Assembly (NCBI GenBank): GCA_948562205.1
Contig: CAOYAN010000031.1
Coordinates: 1-15,408, forward strand
DNA from: an uncultured Clostridia bacterium
GTDB lineage: Bacteria; Bacillota; Clostridia; TANB77; CAG-465
Length of the DNA stretch: 15,408 bases
Direction: 5' to 3'
Shown: piece after piece, positions 1-7,238 of the stretch
Position numbering within the stretch: the first letter of the stretch is position 1
Layout: each line of letters begins with the position of its first letter
Position numbers and translations under genes: made by a program
Notes under the pieces: generated by a model
What the model saw: the letters and a program-made list of their open reading frames with translations, nothing else
What the model was told of the DNA's origin: nothing
The model's database searches: none

Positions 1-52
1 ACTCTTTCTATCTTTTTTGAGGATTTTTTACCCCAACTATTGACAAAGAGCC
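1..52 (-). mobile_element. Probable terminal end of an ISL3-type insertion sequence extending left of the window
   Basis: Read on the minus strand from 52 towards 1, the sequence begins GGCTCTTTGTCAATAG and continues GTTGGGGTA, the pattern I associate with ISL3-family terminal inverted repeats (GG start, AT-rich, about 24 bp). A related terminus lies at 15355-15408 on the plus strand: GG.TCT at the tip and GTTGGGGTA at exactly the same distance (positions 16-24) in both, 17 of the first 24 positions identical by eye. The element would lie outside the window to the left; no transposase is visible here. A weak hairpin follows (TTGGGG with CCTCAA). The family name is from memory and unverified; that the two edges are related is seen directly. 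Confidence 0.55.
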
Positions 53-81
53 ATAATAATTAATTTTTTAACATACATAAA

Positions 82-115
82 AAAGAGATAATTTATTTTT
101 TTAAATTATCCCTTT
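82..115 (-). terminator. Rho-independent terminator of the htrA operon
   Basis: Thirteen-bp arms (82-94 and 103-115) with an 8-nt loop and one G-U pair in the minus-strand RNA, followed by a short U run. It lies just past the htrA stop codon and before the left IS end. It is AT-rich, so efficiency may be moderate; the T run on the plus side could make it bidirectional. Confidence 0.75.
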
Positions 116-126
116 AATACTATATA

Positions 127-1290
127 TTAATTTGTTGTTGATTTTTCAACATCACTATCTGCTTCTAGTACAATTGATATTTTTTCTTCTTTTCCATTTC
201 TATATATTCCAAGTTCTATTTTATCTCCAACTTTTTTAGAATTTTTAATTTCATTTAATTCTTCCATTGTTGTAATGCTTACACCATCAATTGAAACTAT
301 TACATCTCCTCTTTGAATACCAGCTTTTTGGGCAGGTGTATTGCTATATACTTTATCTACATATACTCCCTCTTTTAAGTTATTTCTTTCTGCAATAGCA
401 GCATTTAGATTTATACCGCCAAGACCTATATATGGTCTAACAATAACTTTATTTTCAATTAACTCCTTTATAATAGGTAGTGCATCATCCGATGGAATAG
501 CAAAACCTAAACCTTCAACTCCTGTAAGACTTACTTTTACTGAATTTATTCCAATAACTTTACCTTCAGAGTTAACTAATGCTCCTCCACTATTTCCAGA
601 ATTTATAGCAGCATCTGTTTGAACAAGTTTATATGTTCTACCATCTGTTGTTACTTTTCTATTTAATGCTGATACATATCCTACAGTAACTGTACTTGCA
701 AATTCTTCACCTAATGGATTACCAATAGCTACAGCTATTTCACCGACTTTTAATTCGGAAGATTTACCAAATTCGGCAGGTACAAGACCATCTTTTTCAA
801 TTTTTAATACTGCAAGATCAGTAACCTCATCTCCACCAATAATTTCTGCTTCTATTTCTTCATCACTATTATAAAATGTTACATATACATTAGATGTATT
901 ATTTTTTATTGCAGATTCAACAACATGATAGTTAGTAATTATATATCCATCTTCACTATATATAATTCCAGAACCCTCAGAATTTGATTCTTGCATTCCA
1001 AAGAAACCTTGAACTAAAGAATTAACTTTTATTCCCACAATAGATGGCATTGCTTTTTCTGCTATTGCTACTACAGGACTATCTGTTTTTGTAATTTCTA
1101 TTTTTTTAGTAACTCCTTCAGATTTTTCGATCTTAACATTTCCACTTAATAATACATATGTAATTGCAGTAGTTATAAAGCTAGTGATTACTGCAACTAT
1201 AATTGCTACTAATACTAGTGGCATTCCACCTTTTCTCTTCTTTTCTACATATATTTTTTGACTATTTTGAGCACCTTGTTGTTCTTCCAT
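127..1290 (-). CDS. htrA: HtrA/DegP-type membrane-anchored serine protease with PDZ domain
   Basis: A 387-residue envelope quality-control protease that degrades misfolded or surplus exported proteins. Seen: a basic cytoplasmic tail, one TM anchor (about 24-49), a trypsin-like domain (about 75-280) with the complete triad His122 (NYHVV), Asp158 (TDLAVLK) and Ser234 (SGNSGGAL), and one C-terminal PDZ domain (about 284-376, IGLGG and AGIQRGDVI). Length and single-PDZ layout match Firmicutes HtrA/HtrB/YyxA, so it should face the outside of the membrane. The start is supported by GGAGGAG upstream. It begins 21 nt after the flavoprotein stop and is the last gene of the operon. No local CssR/CtsR-type site was recognised, so expression probably follows the operon promoter at 3833-3861. 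The fold and catalytic site are secure; the substrate is unknown. Confidence 0.95.
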   Translation of the reverse strand: MEEQQGAQNSQKIYVEKKRKGGMPLVLVAIIVAVITSFITTAITYVLLSGNVKIEKSEGVTKKIEITKTDSPVVAIAEKAMPSIVGIKVNSLVQGFFGMQESNSEGSGIIYSEDGYIITNYHVVESAIKNNTSNVYVTFYNSDEEIEAEIIGGDEVTDLAVLKIEKDGLVPAEFGKSSELKVGEIAVAIGNPLGEEFASTVTVGYVSALNRKVTTDGRTYKLVQTDAAINSGNSGGALVNSEGKVIGINSVKVSLTGVEGLGFAIPSDDALPIIKELIENKVIVRPYIGLGGINLNAAIAERNNLKEGVYVDKVYSNTPAQKAGIQRGDVIVSIDGVSITTMEELNEIKNSKKVGDKIELGIYRNGKEEKISIVLEADSDVEKSTTN

Positions 1291-1311
1291 ATAAAACTCC
1301 TCCTTATATAA

Positions 1312-2550
1312 TTAATTTCTTCCTGCTTGAAAAGCAGTTGAAAACGCAATTTGTAAATTATATCCTCCTGTATATGCATCTATATCTAATACTTCACCTG
1401 CAAAATACAGACCTAATACAATCTTAGATTCCATCGTTTTGGGATTAATATTTTTAACATCTACACCACCACATGTTATTATGGCAATATCAAGTGGCAT
1501 AAATCCAGATATATTAATTTCTATATTCTTTATAACATTTACAAGATTTTTTCTCATCTCTTTATTTATTTGATGAACTTTTATATTCTCATCAATTTTA
1601 GATAACTCTATTACTACTGGTATAATCTTTTGTGGTAATAAATCATTTAAACTATTTTTAAATTCCTTATTACTATATTTTTCAAAATCTCTACATATCC
1701 TTTTATCTAATGTATCAAAATCTAATGCTGGTTTTAAATCTATACATGCTTTTATTTTTCTTTGTTTTAGTTTACTTTCTACTTCTTCTATTCTATTTAA
1801 TTTACTGCTAGAACTTAAAACTACAGGTCCTGTTATACCAAAGTGTGCAAATAACATTTCACCAAAATCATTATATATTACTTTTCCATTATCTACTAAT
1901 TTAAATGAAATGTTTCTTAAAGATAACCCTTGTAATTTTTTACAAATACTATCATTAGACTTAAGTGGAACAAGACCAGGTTTTATATCCACAATATTAT
2001 GTCCAGTATTTTTAGCAAGTATAAATCCATCTCCACTACTTCCTGTTTTTGGAAAACTTGCCCCACCTGTTGTAATTATGCATTTATCACATTTGAATTT
2101 TTTATTATCTACAGTTTGAACACTATCTATTTTTCTATCCACCACATTTAATTTATTTACACATGAATTATATTCTACTTTTACACCATGTTTTTTAATT
2201 TCATTCTTTAATGCTTTTACTATATCATCTGCCTTATTACTTACTGGAAAAATCCTTGCTCCTCTTTCAACTTTTGTTTTAACACCTAAAGAATTAAAAT
2301 ATTCTACTAAATCTTTATTATTAAAATTATTAAAAGAACTATACATAAATTTGTAATTTTTCACAATGTTTCTTTTAAAATCCTCAATATCTCCATCAAA
2401 AGTTAAATTACATCTTCCTTTACCAGTTATTTTAATTTTATTTCCAAGACTTTCAGTTTTTTCTAAAATAGTAACTTCATTTCCACATTTAGCTGACACA
2501 ATAGCTGAAAGCATTCCAGCTGCTCCACCACCTATTACTATAACTTTCAC
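1312..2550 (-). CDS. NAD(P)/FAD-dependent oxidoreductase, HI0933/BaiN-like flavoprotein
   Basis: Predicted 412-residue flavoprotein. Seen: an N-terminal dinucleotide-binding motif (IGGGAAG, residues 6-12), the family signature TGKGRCN (42-48) after a GNK segment, TTGGASFPKTGSSGDG in the middle, and the C-terminal FAD-binding block FAGEVLDIDAYTGGYNLQ. Order and length match the HI0933 family, whose members include BaiN and so-called aminoacetone oxidases; most have no proven substrate. I chose the GTG start at 2550 because it places MKVIVIGGG at the N-terminus and has GGGAGAG at 2556-2562. The in-frame ATG at 2586 would overlap the upstream gene by 34 nt and add 12 residues with no family match. 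The ribosome binding site lies in the last codons of the PLP-enzyme gene, suggesting translational coupling. Bile-acid reduction should not be inferred from the BaiN name. Confidence 0.9.
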   Translation of the reverse strand: MKVIVIGGGAAGMLSAIVSAKCGNEVTILEKTESLGNKIKITGKGRCNLTFDGDIEDFKRNIVKNYKFMYSSFNNFNNKDLVEYFNSLGVKTKVERGARIFPVSNKADDIVKALKNEIKKHGVKVEYNSCVNKLNVVDRKIDSVQTVDNKKFKCDKCIITTGGASFPKTGSSGDGFILAKNTGHNIVDIKPGLVPLKSNDSICKKLQGLSLRNISFKLVDNGKVIYNDFGEMLFAHFGITGPVVLSSSSKLNRIEEVESKLKQRKIKACIDLKPALDFDTLDKRICRDFEKYSNKEFKNSLNDLLPQKIIPVVIELSKIDENIKVHQINKEMRKNLVNVIKNIEINISGFMPLDIAIITCGGVDVKNINPKTMESKIVLGLYFAGEVLDIDAYTGGYNLQIAFSTAFQAGRN

Positions 2551-2552
2551 TT

Positions 2553-3815
2553 TTACTCTCCCATCATATTTTTTATAGCTTGACATACTGCAAGTTTAGC
2601 AGATTCATAAGTAATTCCACCTTGCATATATGCAACATATGGTTCACGTATTGGTGAATCTGCAGAAAGTTCTATTGATGCTCCCTCAATAAAAGTTCCA
2701 GCAGCCATTATAACTTGATCTGTATATCCTGGCATATCCCATGGATATGGTGTAACATGACTATCTACAGGACTTGCATATTGAATTCCTTGAATAAACT
2801 TTATAAGTTTATCTTTATCTCCAAGCTTTATTGCTTGTACGATATCTCCTCTTTTCTCATCTGCTTTTGGATATACTAAAAATCCTAACTCTTCCATCAT
2901 TCCTGATGCAAGTACTGCTACTTGTAATGCAGATTTTACTACTGTTGGAGCATTAAATAATCCTTGTAAAATATATCTATTTTGACCAAGTGTAGCCCCA
3001 CATTCCTTACCAATTCCAGGACATGTTAGCTTTTCTGCACAAATATTAATTAAATCATGTCTACCAACAATATATCCTCCAGTCTCGCAAAGTCCTCCAC
3101 CAATATTTTTTATAAGGCTTCCACATGCAAGATCTGCACCAACTTCTGTTGGTTCCTTTTTATCTACAAATTCTCCATAACAATTATCTACCATAACTAT
3201 TATATCTTTATCTATACTTTTTATAAGTTTTATTACTTCTTCTATATCTTCTATATATAATGCTTTTCTTAGTGCATATCCTTTAGATCTTTGAATATGT
3301 ACTAATTTTACTTTATTATTTTCCAAATATTCTTTTATTTTAGGTAAATCAAAATTACCGTCTTCTTTTAAATCAATTTGATCGTATAATACTCCATAAT
3401 TTTTAAGTGATAGTCTATTTTCTGTAATACCTATAACTTCACATAGTGTATCATAAGGTTTGCCTGTTATTGCAAGTAGTCTATCTCCTGGAAGTAACAT
3501 AGCTTCAAGTGCAGTTGCAATAGTATGAGTTCCATTTACAAATTGTATTCTAACTAAACTATCCTCAGTTCCAAACATTTTAGCATATATTTTTTCTATT
3601 GCTTCTCTACCAATATCATCATATCCATATCCTGTTGTTTTCGAAAAATGTACTTGTGATATTTCAGCATCTCTAAAAGCTTTTAAAACTTTTGCTTGAT
3701 TATATAATGCTATATCAGATATACTTTCAAAAACTCCCCTATATTTTTCTTCAATGTGTTTTGATAAATTTTCTATTTTCTTACTTATTCCTAATAATTC
3801 AAAACTATTTTCCAT
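2553..3815 (-). CDS. Methionine gamma-lyase-like PLP enzyme (YnbB / aluminum-resistance protein family)
   Basis: A 420-residue fold-type I PLP enzyme of the family annotated 'methionine gamma-lyase family' or 'aluminum resistance protein' (YnbB in Bacillus). Seen: FSKTTGYGYDDIGR (57-70), the cofactor loop FVNGTHTIA (92-100), Asp210 in MVDNCYGEF predicted to contact the pyridine nitrogen, and Lys236 in GSLIKNIGGG, the likely Schiff-base lysine. Near the C-terminus it has SPVDSHVTPYPWDMPGY, conserved in this family as I remember it. The reaction is not established for most members; beta/gamma-elimination on sulfur amino acids is only family-level inference. It is the first gene of the operon, with a promoter at 3833-3861 and AGGTGG before the ATG. 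Its stop is 2 nt before the GTG start of the next gene. Confidence 0.9.
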   Translation of the reverse strand: MENSFELLGISKKIENLSKHIEEKYRGVFESISDIALYNQAKVLKAFRDAEISQVHFSKTTGYGYDDIGREAIEKIYAKMFGTEDSLVRIQFVNGTHTIATALEAMLLPGDRLLAITGKPYDTLCEVIGITENRLSLKNYGVLYDQIDLKEDGNFDLPKIKEYLENNKVKLVHIQRSKGYALRKALYIEDIEEVIKLIKSIDKDIIVMVDNCYGEFVDKKEPTEVGADLACGSLIKNIGGGLCETGGYIVGRHDLINICAEKLTCPGIGKECGATLGQNRYILQGLFNAPTVVKSALQVAVLASGMMEELGFLVYPKADEKRGDIVQAIKLGDKDKLIKFIQGIQYASPVDSHVTPYPWDMPGYTDQVIMAAGTFIEGASIELSADSPIREPYVAYMQGGITYESAKLAVCQAIKNMMGE

Positions 3816-3832
3816 TTCTTACCACCTAAACA

Positions 3833-3861
3833 ATTATAGCACAAAAGCTCTAAAAAGTGAA
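3833..3861 (-). promoter_or_regulatory. Sigma-A promoter of the PLP enzyme-flavoprotein-htrA operon
   Basis: On the minus strand: -35 TTCACT (3856-3861), 17-bp spacer, -10 TATAAT (3833-3838) with an extended TG (TGCTATAAT). The start codon is only 17 nt past the -10, giving a predicted leader of about 10 nt with the ribosome binding site at its very 5' end. Confidence 0.75.
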
Positions 3862-3875
3862 CATAAGGCTACTCA

Positions 3876-3897
3876 TTTCACTAAATTTTCACTAAAT
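3876..3897. repeat. Perfect tandem 11-bp direct repeat upstream of a promoter
   Basis: TTTCACTAAAT occurs twice back to back (3876-3886 and 3887-3897), just upstream of the -35 box at 3856-3861. The -35 itself contains an inverted copy of the TTCACT core. Copies about one helical turn apart would suit a regulator binding one face of the DNA. No known operator consensus was recognised. Confidence 0.6.
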
Positions 3898-3905
3898 ATC
3901 ACAAA

Positions 3906-3927
3906 GGACGGATAAATTTATCCGTCC
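3906..3927 (-). terminator. Perfect 22-bp palindrome, terminator of the 287-residue gene
   Basis: Two perfect 11-nt arms (GGACGGATAAA and its complement) directly after the stop codon at 3936, followed on the minus strand by a short U run (TTTGTG). G+C-rich stem ends and position support termination; the short U tract makes it weaker than typical. Confidence 0.75.
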
Positions 3928-3935
3928 CATATTTA

Positions 3936-4799
3936 TTATGCCACTAAACCTGCTTCCATATAATAAGTATTAGTATTTGTCTGTACAATAAGTATATGAC
4001 CAAACTTTGTAATACTTGTAACTATTCCTGTTACAAATTTTGTAAGATATGGTTTTATACCTTTAAACTCAATACTACTGCATAACATCTTTTGATCAAT
4101 ACATGGTAAATTTCTACATATACCAAATATATCATTTTTTCTATCTTTTAAAATAATATATATTGTTTTTTCAGTTTCACAGATATATACTTCATTTGCT
4201 TCTTCAACTTTTAATAATTTTGATGTAAGCTTATACATTTCAATAGGAATTTTTTCTAAAAACTCTAATGTACTAATTGAACATCTCTTTCCAACTGTTG
4301 GAATAACTCCATAATCAGATATTGCTAAAACTACATTTTTTGCCCTTAAATATTTTACAATATATGTTTTCTCATCTGAAACTATAAGATAGGTATCAGA
4401 TGTATCTTGTACTACTTCAACAGTTTCAATATTTTTTATAGTCCTTGTTTGAAGTCTTACATTAGATCTGTCATAAACCACTGTTCTACACATTATACTA
4501 GATGCTACTTTGGGAATATCCATAATATAACCAAAATAGCAATCTCTGTCAATTCTTTGATCATGAGCAAAATATTTTTTTCCTTCACAAATTCCCATTG
4601 AAAGATTACTTGATATTTGTAACTGTTTTGTATATTCTAATTCCCGTCTTTTATATATAACTTTTCCTGAATCATAAAATACCTCTGAGAACTTTGCTCT
4701 TTTATTATCCATAATACTTTCAAAAATTAAAAATCTTACATCACTTTCTGTAGTTAAAATCTGATCTGTTCTAATTGCAATACTTTCATTTTTTAACAT
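3936..4799 (-). CDS. Protein of unknown function, 287 residues
   Basis: I do not recognise this protein. It looks soluble: no signal peptide or TM helix. It has many short alternating hydrophobic/polar stretches typical of beta strands (for example TYLIVSDEKTYIVKYL, TIYIILKDRKNDIFGI and HILIVQTNTNTYYM), suggesting a repetitive beta-rich fold, perhaps propeller-like; that is inference. Eight cysteines are scattered through it, three of them in GICRNLPCIDQKMLC, without a regular metal-site spacing. The start is supported by GGAGG just upstream. It is transcribed alone, with an extended -10 promoter at 4861-4889 and a perfect-palindrome terminator at 3906-3927. It sits between the DUF1292 gene and the PLP-enzyme operon, neither of which gives a functional clue. 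The coding call is firm; the function is open. Confidence 0.85.
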   Translation of the reverse strand: MLKNESIAIRTDQILTTESDVRFLIFESIMDNKRAKFSEVFYDSGKVIYKRRELEYTKQLQISSNLSMGICEGKKYFAHDQRIDRDCYFGYIMDIPKVASSIMCRTVVYDRSNVRLQTRTIKNIETVEVVQDTSDTYLIVSDEKTYIVKYLRAKNVVLAISDYGVIPTVGKRCSISTLEFLEKIPIEMYKLTSKLLKVEEANEVYICETEKTIYIILKDRKNDIFGICRNLPCIDQKMLCSSIEFKGIKPYLTKFVTGIVTSITKFGHILIVQTNTNTYYMEAGLVA

Positions 4800-4860
4800 A
4801 TTATGCCTCCTATTTTCCCCTTATTAATTATAATAAAAGTAACAATTGCACATGACAGAT

Positions 4861-4889
4861 ATTATATCACAAATTATAAACAATATCAA
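4861..4889 (-). promoter_or_regulatory. Promoter of the 287-residue gene
   Basis: -35 TTGATA (4884-4889), 17-bp spacer, -10 TATAAT (4861-4866) with an extended TG (TGATATAAT) on the minus strand. Predicted leader about 55 nt. Confidence 0.8.
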
Positions 4890-4941
4890 ATTATGTAATC
4901 TAATTGTTGCTTTTTCGTCAAAATTTGTATAAAAATGACAA

Positions 4942-4968
4942 AAAATAACAGGAATTTCCTGTTATTTT
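4942..4968 (-). terminator. Terminator of the DUF1292 gene
   Basis: Perfect 13-bp arms (4942-4954 and 4956-4968) around a single central base, so the real loop uses the inner AT pairs. The minus strand continues with a U-rich tract (TTTTTTGTCATTTTT). It begins a few bases after the stop codon at 4973. Confidence 0.85.
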
Positions 4969-4972
4969 AAAA

Positions 4973-5326
4973 TTATTCTTCATCTAATTCTTCTTGTTGT
5001 TTTGTGAATAAGTCAAATACTTTTTTAGCTAAATCTTCATCAGTTACAGTATCATAAACTTCTTCTTCGCCTTCTTGTTTTATTTCAAGAATTATAACTT
5101 CTACATCATCTTCTAATTCATCAGTTGCTTCTGTAGCAATTAGAAATGATCTTTCATCTTCTAAAACAACAACATCTAATATTTCGAATTTAGTATCTTT
5201 ACCATCTTCATCTGTAAGTGTTATTATTGGAGACATATCTTCTGGTAAATCCATATGATCATGTCCACATCCTGAACATCCAGCACATCCTGATGCACAA
5301 CCATTTAATTCTTCATTGTTTGCCAT
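4973..5326 (-). CDS. DUF1292-family protein with Cys/His-rich N-terminus
   Basis: A 117-residue acidic protein. The DUF1292 part (about 33-117) shows the family pattern ITLTDEDGKDTKFEILDVV, then LEDERSFLIATEA and a run rich in Glu/Asp ending in VFDLFTKQQEE. DUF1292 proteins (YrzB type) are usually encoded after ireB and ruvX in Firmicutes, as here, and have no proven biochemical role. The N-terminus is notable: Cys10, Cys14, Cys17, Cys20, His22 and His24 are packed between glycines, resembling a metal-binding tail; metal binding is inference. The start is supported by AAAGGAGG. It has its own promoter (5359-5387) and terminator, so here it is uncoupled from ruvX transcription. Confidence 0.9.
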   Translation of the reverse strand: MANNEELNGCASGCAGCSGCGHDHMDLPEDMSPIITLTDEDGKDTKFEILDVVVLEDERSFLIATEATDELEDDVEVIILEIKQEGEEEVYDTVTDEDLAKKVFDLFTKQQEELDEE

Positions 5327-5358
5327 TTTATTTCCTCCTTTAGATTTATTATGTACTT

Positions 5359-5387
5359 ATTATACTACATTTATAGCTATTTGTATA
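5359..5387 (-). promoter_or_regulatory. Promoter of the DUF1292 gene
   Basis: -35 TATACA (5382-5387), 17-bp spacer, -10 TATAAT (5359-5364) on the minus strand, just downstream of the ruvX terminator. The -35 matches the consensus at four of six positions. Confidence 0.65.
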
Positions 5388-5395
5388 TAATTTTT

Positions 5396-5434
5396 TGAAA
5401 AAAAGAAAAATTAGAGAAAATAACTCTAATTTTT
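5396..5434 (-). terminator. Terminator after ruvX
   Basis: Eleven-bp arms (AAAAATTAGAG at 5406-5416, complement at 5424-5434) with a 7-nt loop. On the minus strand the stem is followed by TTTCTTTTTTTC. It closes the five-gene operon just after the ruvX stop codon. Confidence 0.85.
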
Positions 5435-5447
5435 TTATAAAGCATGC

Positions 5448-5858
5448 CTATATACTATTTAAATATCCCTCTAAAATATATATTGCAGCAAATTTATCTG
5501 CTACTTTATTTTTATTTTTTTGTGATATATTAAGTTCTCGCATAGTTTTATATGCAGAAACAGTTGTTAGTCTCTCATCCCATTTATGAACTACTACTCC
5601 AAGATTTTCTATAAGTGGTATTAATTCATCAATTTTTTCAGTTTTTTGTGATTTAGTACCATTCATATTTTTAGGATATCCAATAACTACCTCTTCTAGT
5701 TCATATTCTTTAACTAGTTTTCTAATGCCACTAATAAACTTTTTATCACTACCATTTATAACTAGTGTGTCAAGCCCTTGTGCTGTAAGTCTTAACTTAT
5801 CAGATATTGCAAGACCTACTCTTACATCCCCATAATCAATTCCAAGTATTCTTTTCAT
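5448..5858 (-). CDS. ruvX: Putative Holliday junction resolvase / pre-16S rRNA nuclease RuvX (YqgF)
   Basis: A 136-residue RNase H-fold nuclease of the YqgF family, linked in other bacteria to 16S rRNA 5'-end processing and proposed to resolve Holliday junctions. Seen: GIDYGDVRVGLAISD with Asp8, VIGYPKNMNGT in the middle, WDERLTT with Glu95, and VADKFAAIYILEGYL with Asp121, which together form the acidic active site. Length is typical. Its ATG follows the ireB TAA after a single nucleotide and lacks a clear ribosome binding site, so translation is probably coupled to ireB. The ireB-ruvX pair is conserved in Firmicutes. Confidence 0.95.
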   Translation of the reverse strand: MKRILGIDYGDVRVGLAISDKLRLTAQGLDTLVINGSDKKFISGIRKLVKEYELEEVVIGYPKNMNGTKSQKTEKIDELIPLIENLGVVVHKWDERLTTVSAYKTMRELNISQKNKNKVADKFAAIYILEGYLNSI

Positions 5859-5859
5859 G

Positions 5860-6105
5860 TTATATATCTAAATACTTTCTAATCATTTCTTGAAGCAAGT
5901 CATCTCTTTCAATCTTACAAATTAGAGCTCTTGCATTTTGATGAGATGTTATATAAGTTGGATCTCCAGATAAAATATATCCAATTATTTGACTTACTGG
6001 TTCATATCCTTTATCTTCAAGAGCAGAAACTACTTGTTCCATTATTTCCTTTACTCTTTTAGACTCATCTTTTTGTGGTTTAAATACTGTTGTATTTTGA
6101 TCCAT
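5860..6105 (-). CDS. ireB: IreB-family regulatory phosphoprotein (UPF0297/DUF965)
   Basis: An 81-residue protein matching the IreB family along its length: VFKPQKDESKRVKEIMEQV, GYEPVSQIIGYILSGDPTYI and TSHQNARALICKIERDDLL. In Enterococcus faecalis IreB is phosphorylated on N-terminal threonines by the PASTA kinase IreK and negatively affects cephalosporin resistance. Here Thr5 and Thr6 lie in the matching N-terminal segment, so phosphorylation is plausible but not shown. AAAGGAG precedes the ATG. In most Firmicutes alaS lies upstream; here the GGDEF-like gene does, with a 43-nt gap. A local promoter in that gap is possible but only AT-rich -10-like sequences are visible. Confidence 0.95.
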   Translation of the reverse strand: MDQNTTVFKPQKDESKRVKEIMEQVVSALEDKGYEPVSQIIGYILSGDPTYITSHQNARALICKIERDDLLQEMIRKYLDI

Positions 6106-6148
6106 ATTATCACTCCTTTATACTATTATATTATACATTACTTTTCAA

Positions 6149-7207
6149 TTATACGACTTTTATACAATTTACATCTTTTATTCTCTCAAAAAAAGACGAC
6201 ATTTTCTTAACTTCTGTCTCTATATTATTTTGATTTTTAAAAGTATGTACAAGAATTTGAGTATCTAAAGTTACTTTTTCATCTCCATAAAACTCACTTT
6301 CAAGTTTATACCTTGAAAGTAGTCTCTCAAGTATTTGATGAGATTTTTCTGCTGTATAACCAGGAATTAAAATTAAAAATCTCAAGCCACTATATCTTAT
6401 AAATATAGTATCCTTTGGACATATCTCCTTAGTTATATTAGCAAGTTTTATAAGTAATGCATTTCCAACATTTCTATTATATTCTTCATTAATTTTAGGT
6501 AATCCTTTAAGATATACTAGTATAATAGCACTAGTATCATATTCATTTAGAATATTTCTAGTATTAGTATACAAATACATATTACTTTGAAAGCCAGTTT
6601 GTTTATCAACACTTTCAGCCTCTTCTATAGTACTTTGATAATTGATATTTTCTAGAAATACACCTATATTATTTTTTAGTGTATCAATTTCTTTTTTATC
6701 AATATGTTCAAATTTATTTACTTCTTCATCCTCTAATAAAATATATCCAAGATAAGAATTATTATGATATATTGGGATAAATAATGCAGATTTTATTTTT
6801 CTTTCTATTGCACTTGTATATAACAGTGTTTCATCTGAATTTGTGGTAATATACTTTGCAATATTTCTATTTATATTACTTTTAAATGTATTATCATCTG
6901 TAATATTTACAATACTTAATCTAAACATATCTTCTACATTTGATGCTTTAACATTATTTTTATTACCATCATATAGCACTACTGATGAATATTTTGGATT
7001 ATATACACTTATTATTGCATTATTAAGGCTTTCTATTTTTTCATCAGTAGGGATCTTTGCTCCCATAATATCAAACATGTTTTGTAATAAATTCTTTGGT
7101 AAATTTACTGTTATATTTTCTTTTTCATTTAGCTTAGCATACAAATAAATTACTAATATAATAGATATTACTAATAATATAGAAATTATTAATATTAATG
7201 TTGTCAT
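6149..7207 (-). CDS. Membrane-anchored GAF-like plus degenerate GGDEF-domain protein
   Basis: 352 residues. Seen: an N-terminal TM helix (about 3-23); a GAF-like sensory region (about 40-190, with ALFIPIYHNNSYLGYILLED at 141-160); a linker; then a diguanylate-cyclase-like domain from about 198, entered by DKQTGFQSNMYL, the counterpart of the usual D-x-LTG-x-NRR motif. Where active cyclases have RxGGDEF this protein has RYSGLRF (271-277): the catalytic Asp/Glu are Leu and Arg. No RxxD inhibitory site is apparent. It is therefore predicted not to make c-di-GMP and may instead bind a nucleotide or act as a scaffold. AAAGGA supports the start. It begins 31 nt after the TadZ-like gene stop and precedes ireB in the same operon. 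The GAF call is weaker than the GGDEF call. Confidence 0.8.
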   Translation of the reverse strand: MTTLILIISILLVISIILVIYLYAKLNEKENITVNLPKNLLQNMFDIMGAKIPTDEKIESLNNAIISVYNPKYSSVVLYDGNKNNVKASNVEDMFRLSIVNITDDNTFKSNINRNIAKYITTNSDETLLYTSAIERKIKSALFIPIYHNNSYLGYILLEDEEVNKFEHIDKKEIDTLKNNIGVFLENINYQSTIEEAESVDKQTGFQSNMYLYTNTRNILNEYDTSAIILVYLKGLPKINEEYNRNVGNALLIKLANITKEICPKDTIFIRYSGLRFLILIPGYTAEKSHQILERLLSRYKLESEFYGDEKVTLDTQILVHTFKNQNNIETEVKKMSSFFERIKDVNCIKVV

Positions 7208-7238
7208 CTATTTTTTCCTTTCTATTTTTCTTTTGTAA

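Noticed and set aside
341..622. Plus-strand frames opposite htrA, the flavoprotein gene, the PLP-enzyme gene and others
   Set aside because: They are mirror-frame shadows of well-supported minus-strand genes, without ribosome binding sites or recognisable domains.
4841..4908. Inverted AACAATT/AATTGTT flanking the promoter of the 287-residue gene
   Set aside because: Seven-bp arms of mostly A/T, over 50 bp apart, are expected by chance in this composition.
5396..5434. ruvX and DUF1292 as one operon, as in Bacillus
   Set aside because: A strong terminator follows ruvX and a separate promoter precedes the DUF1292 gene, so here they are likely separate units.
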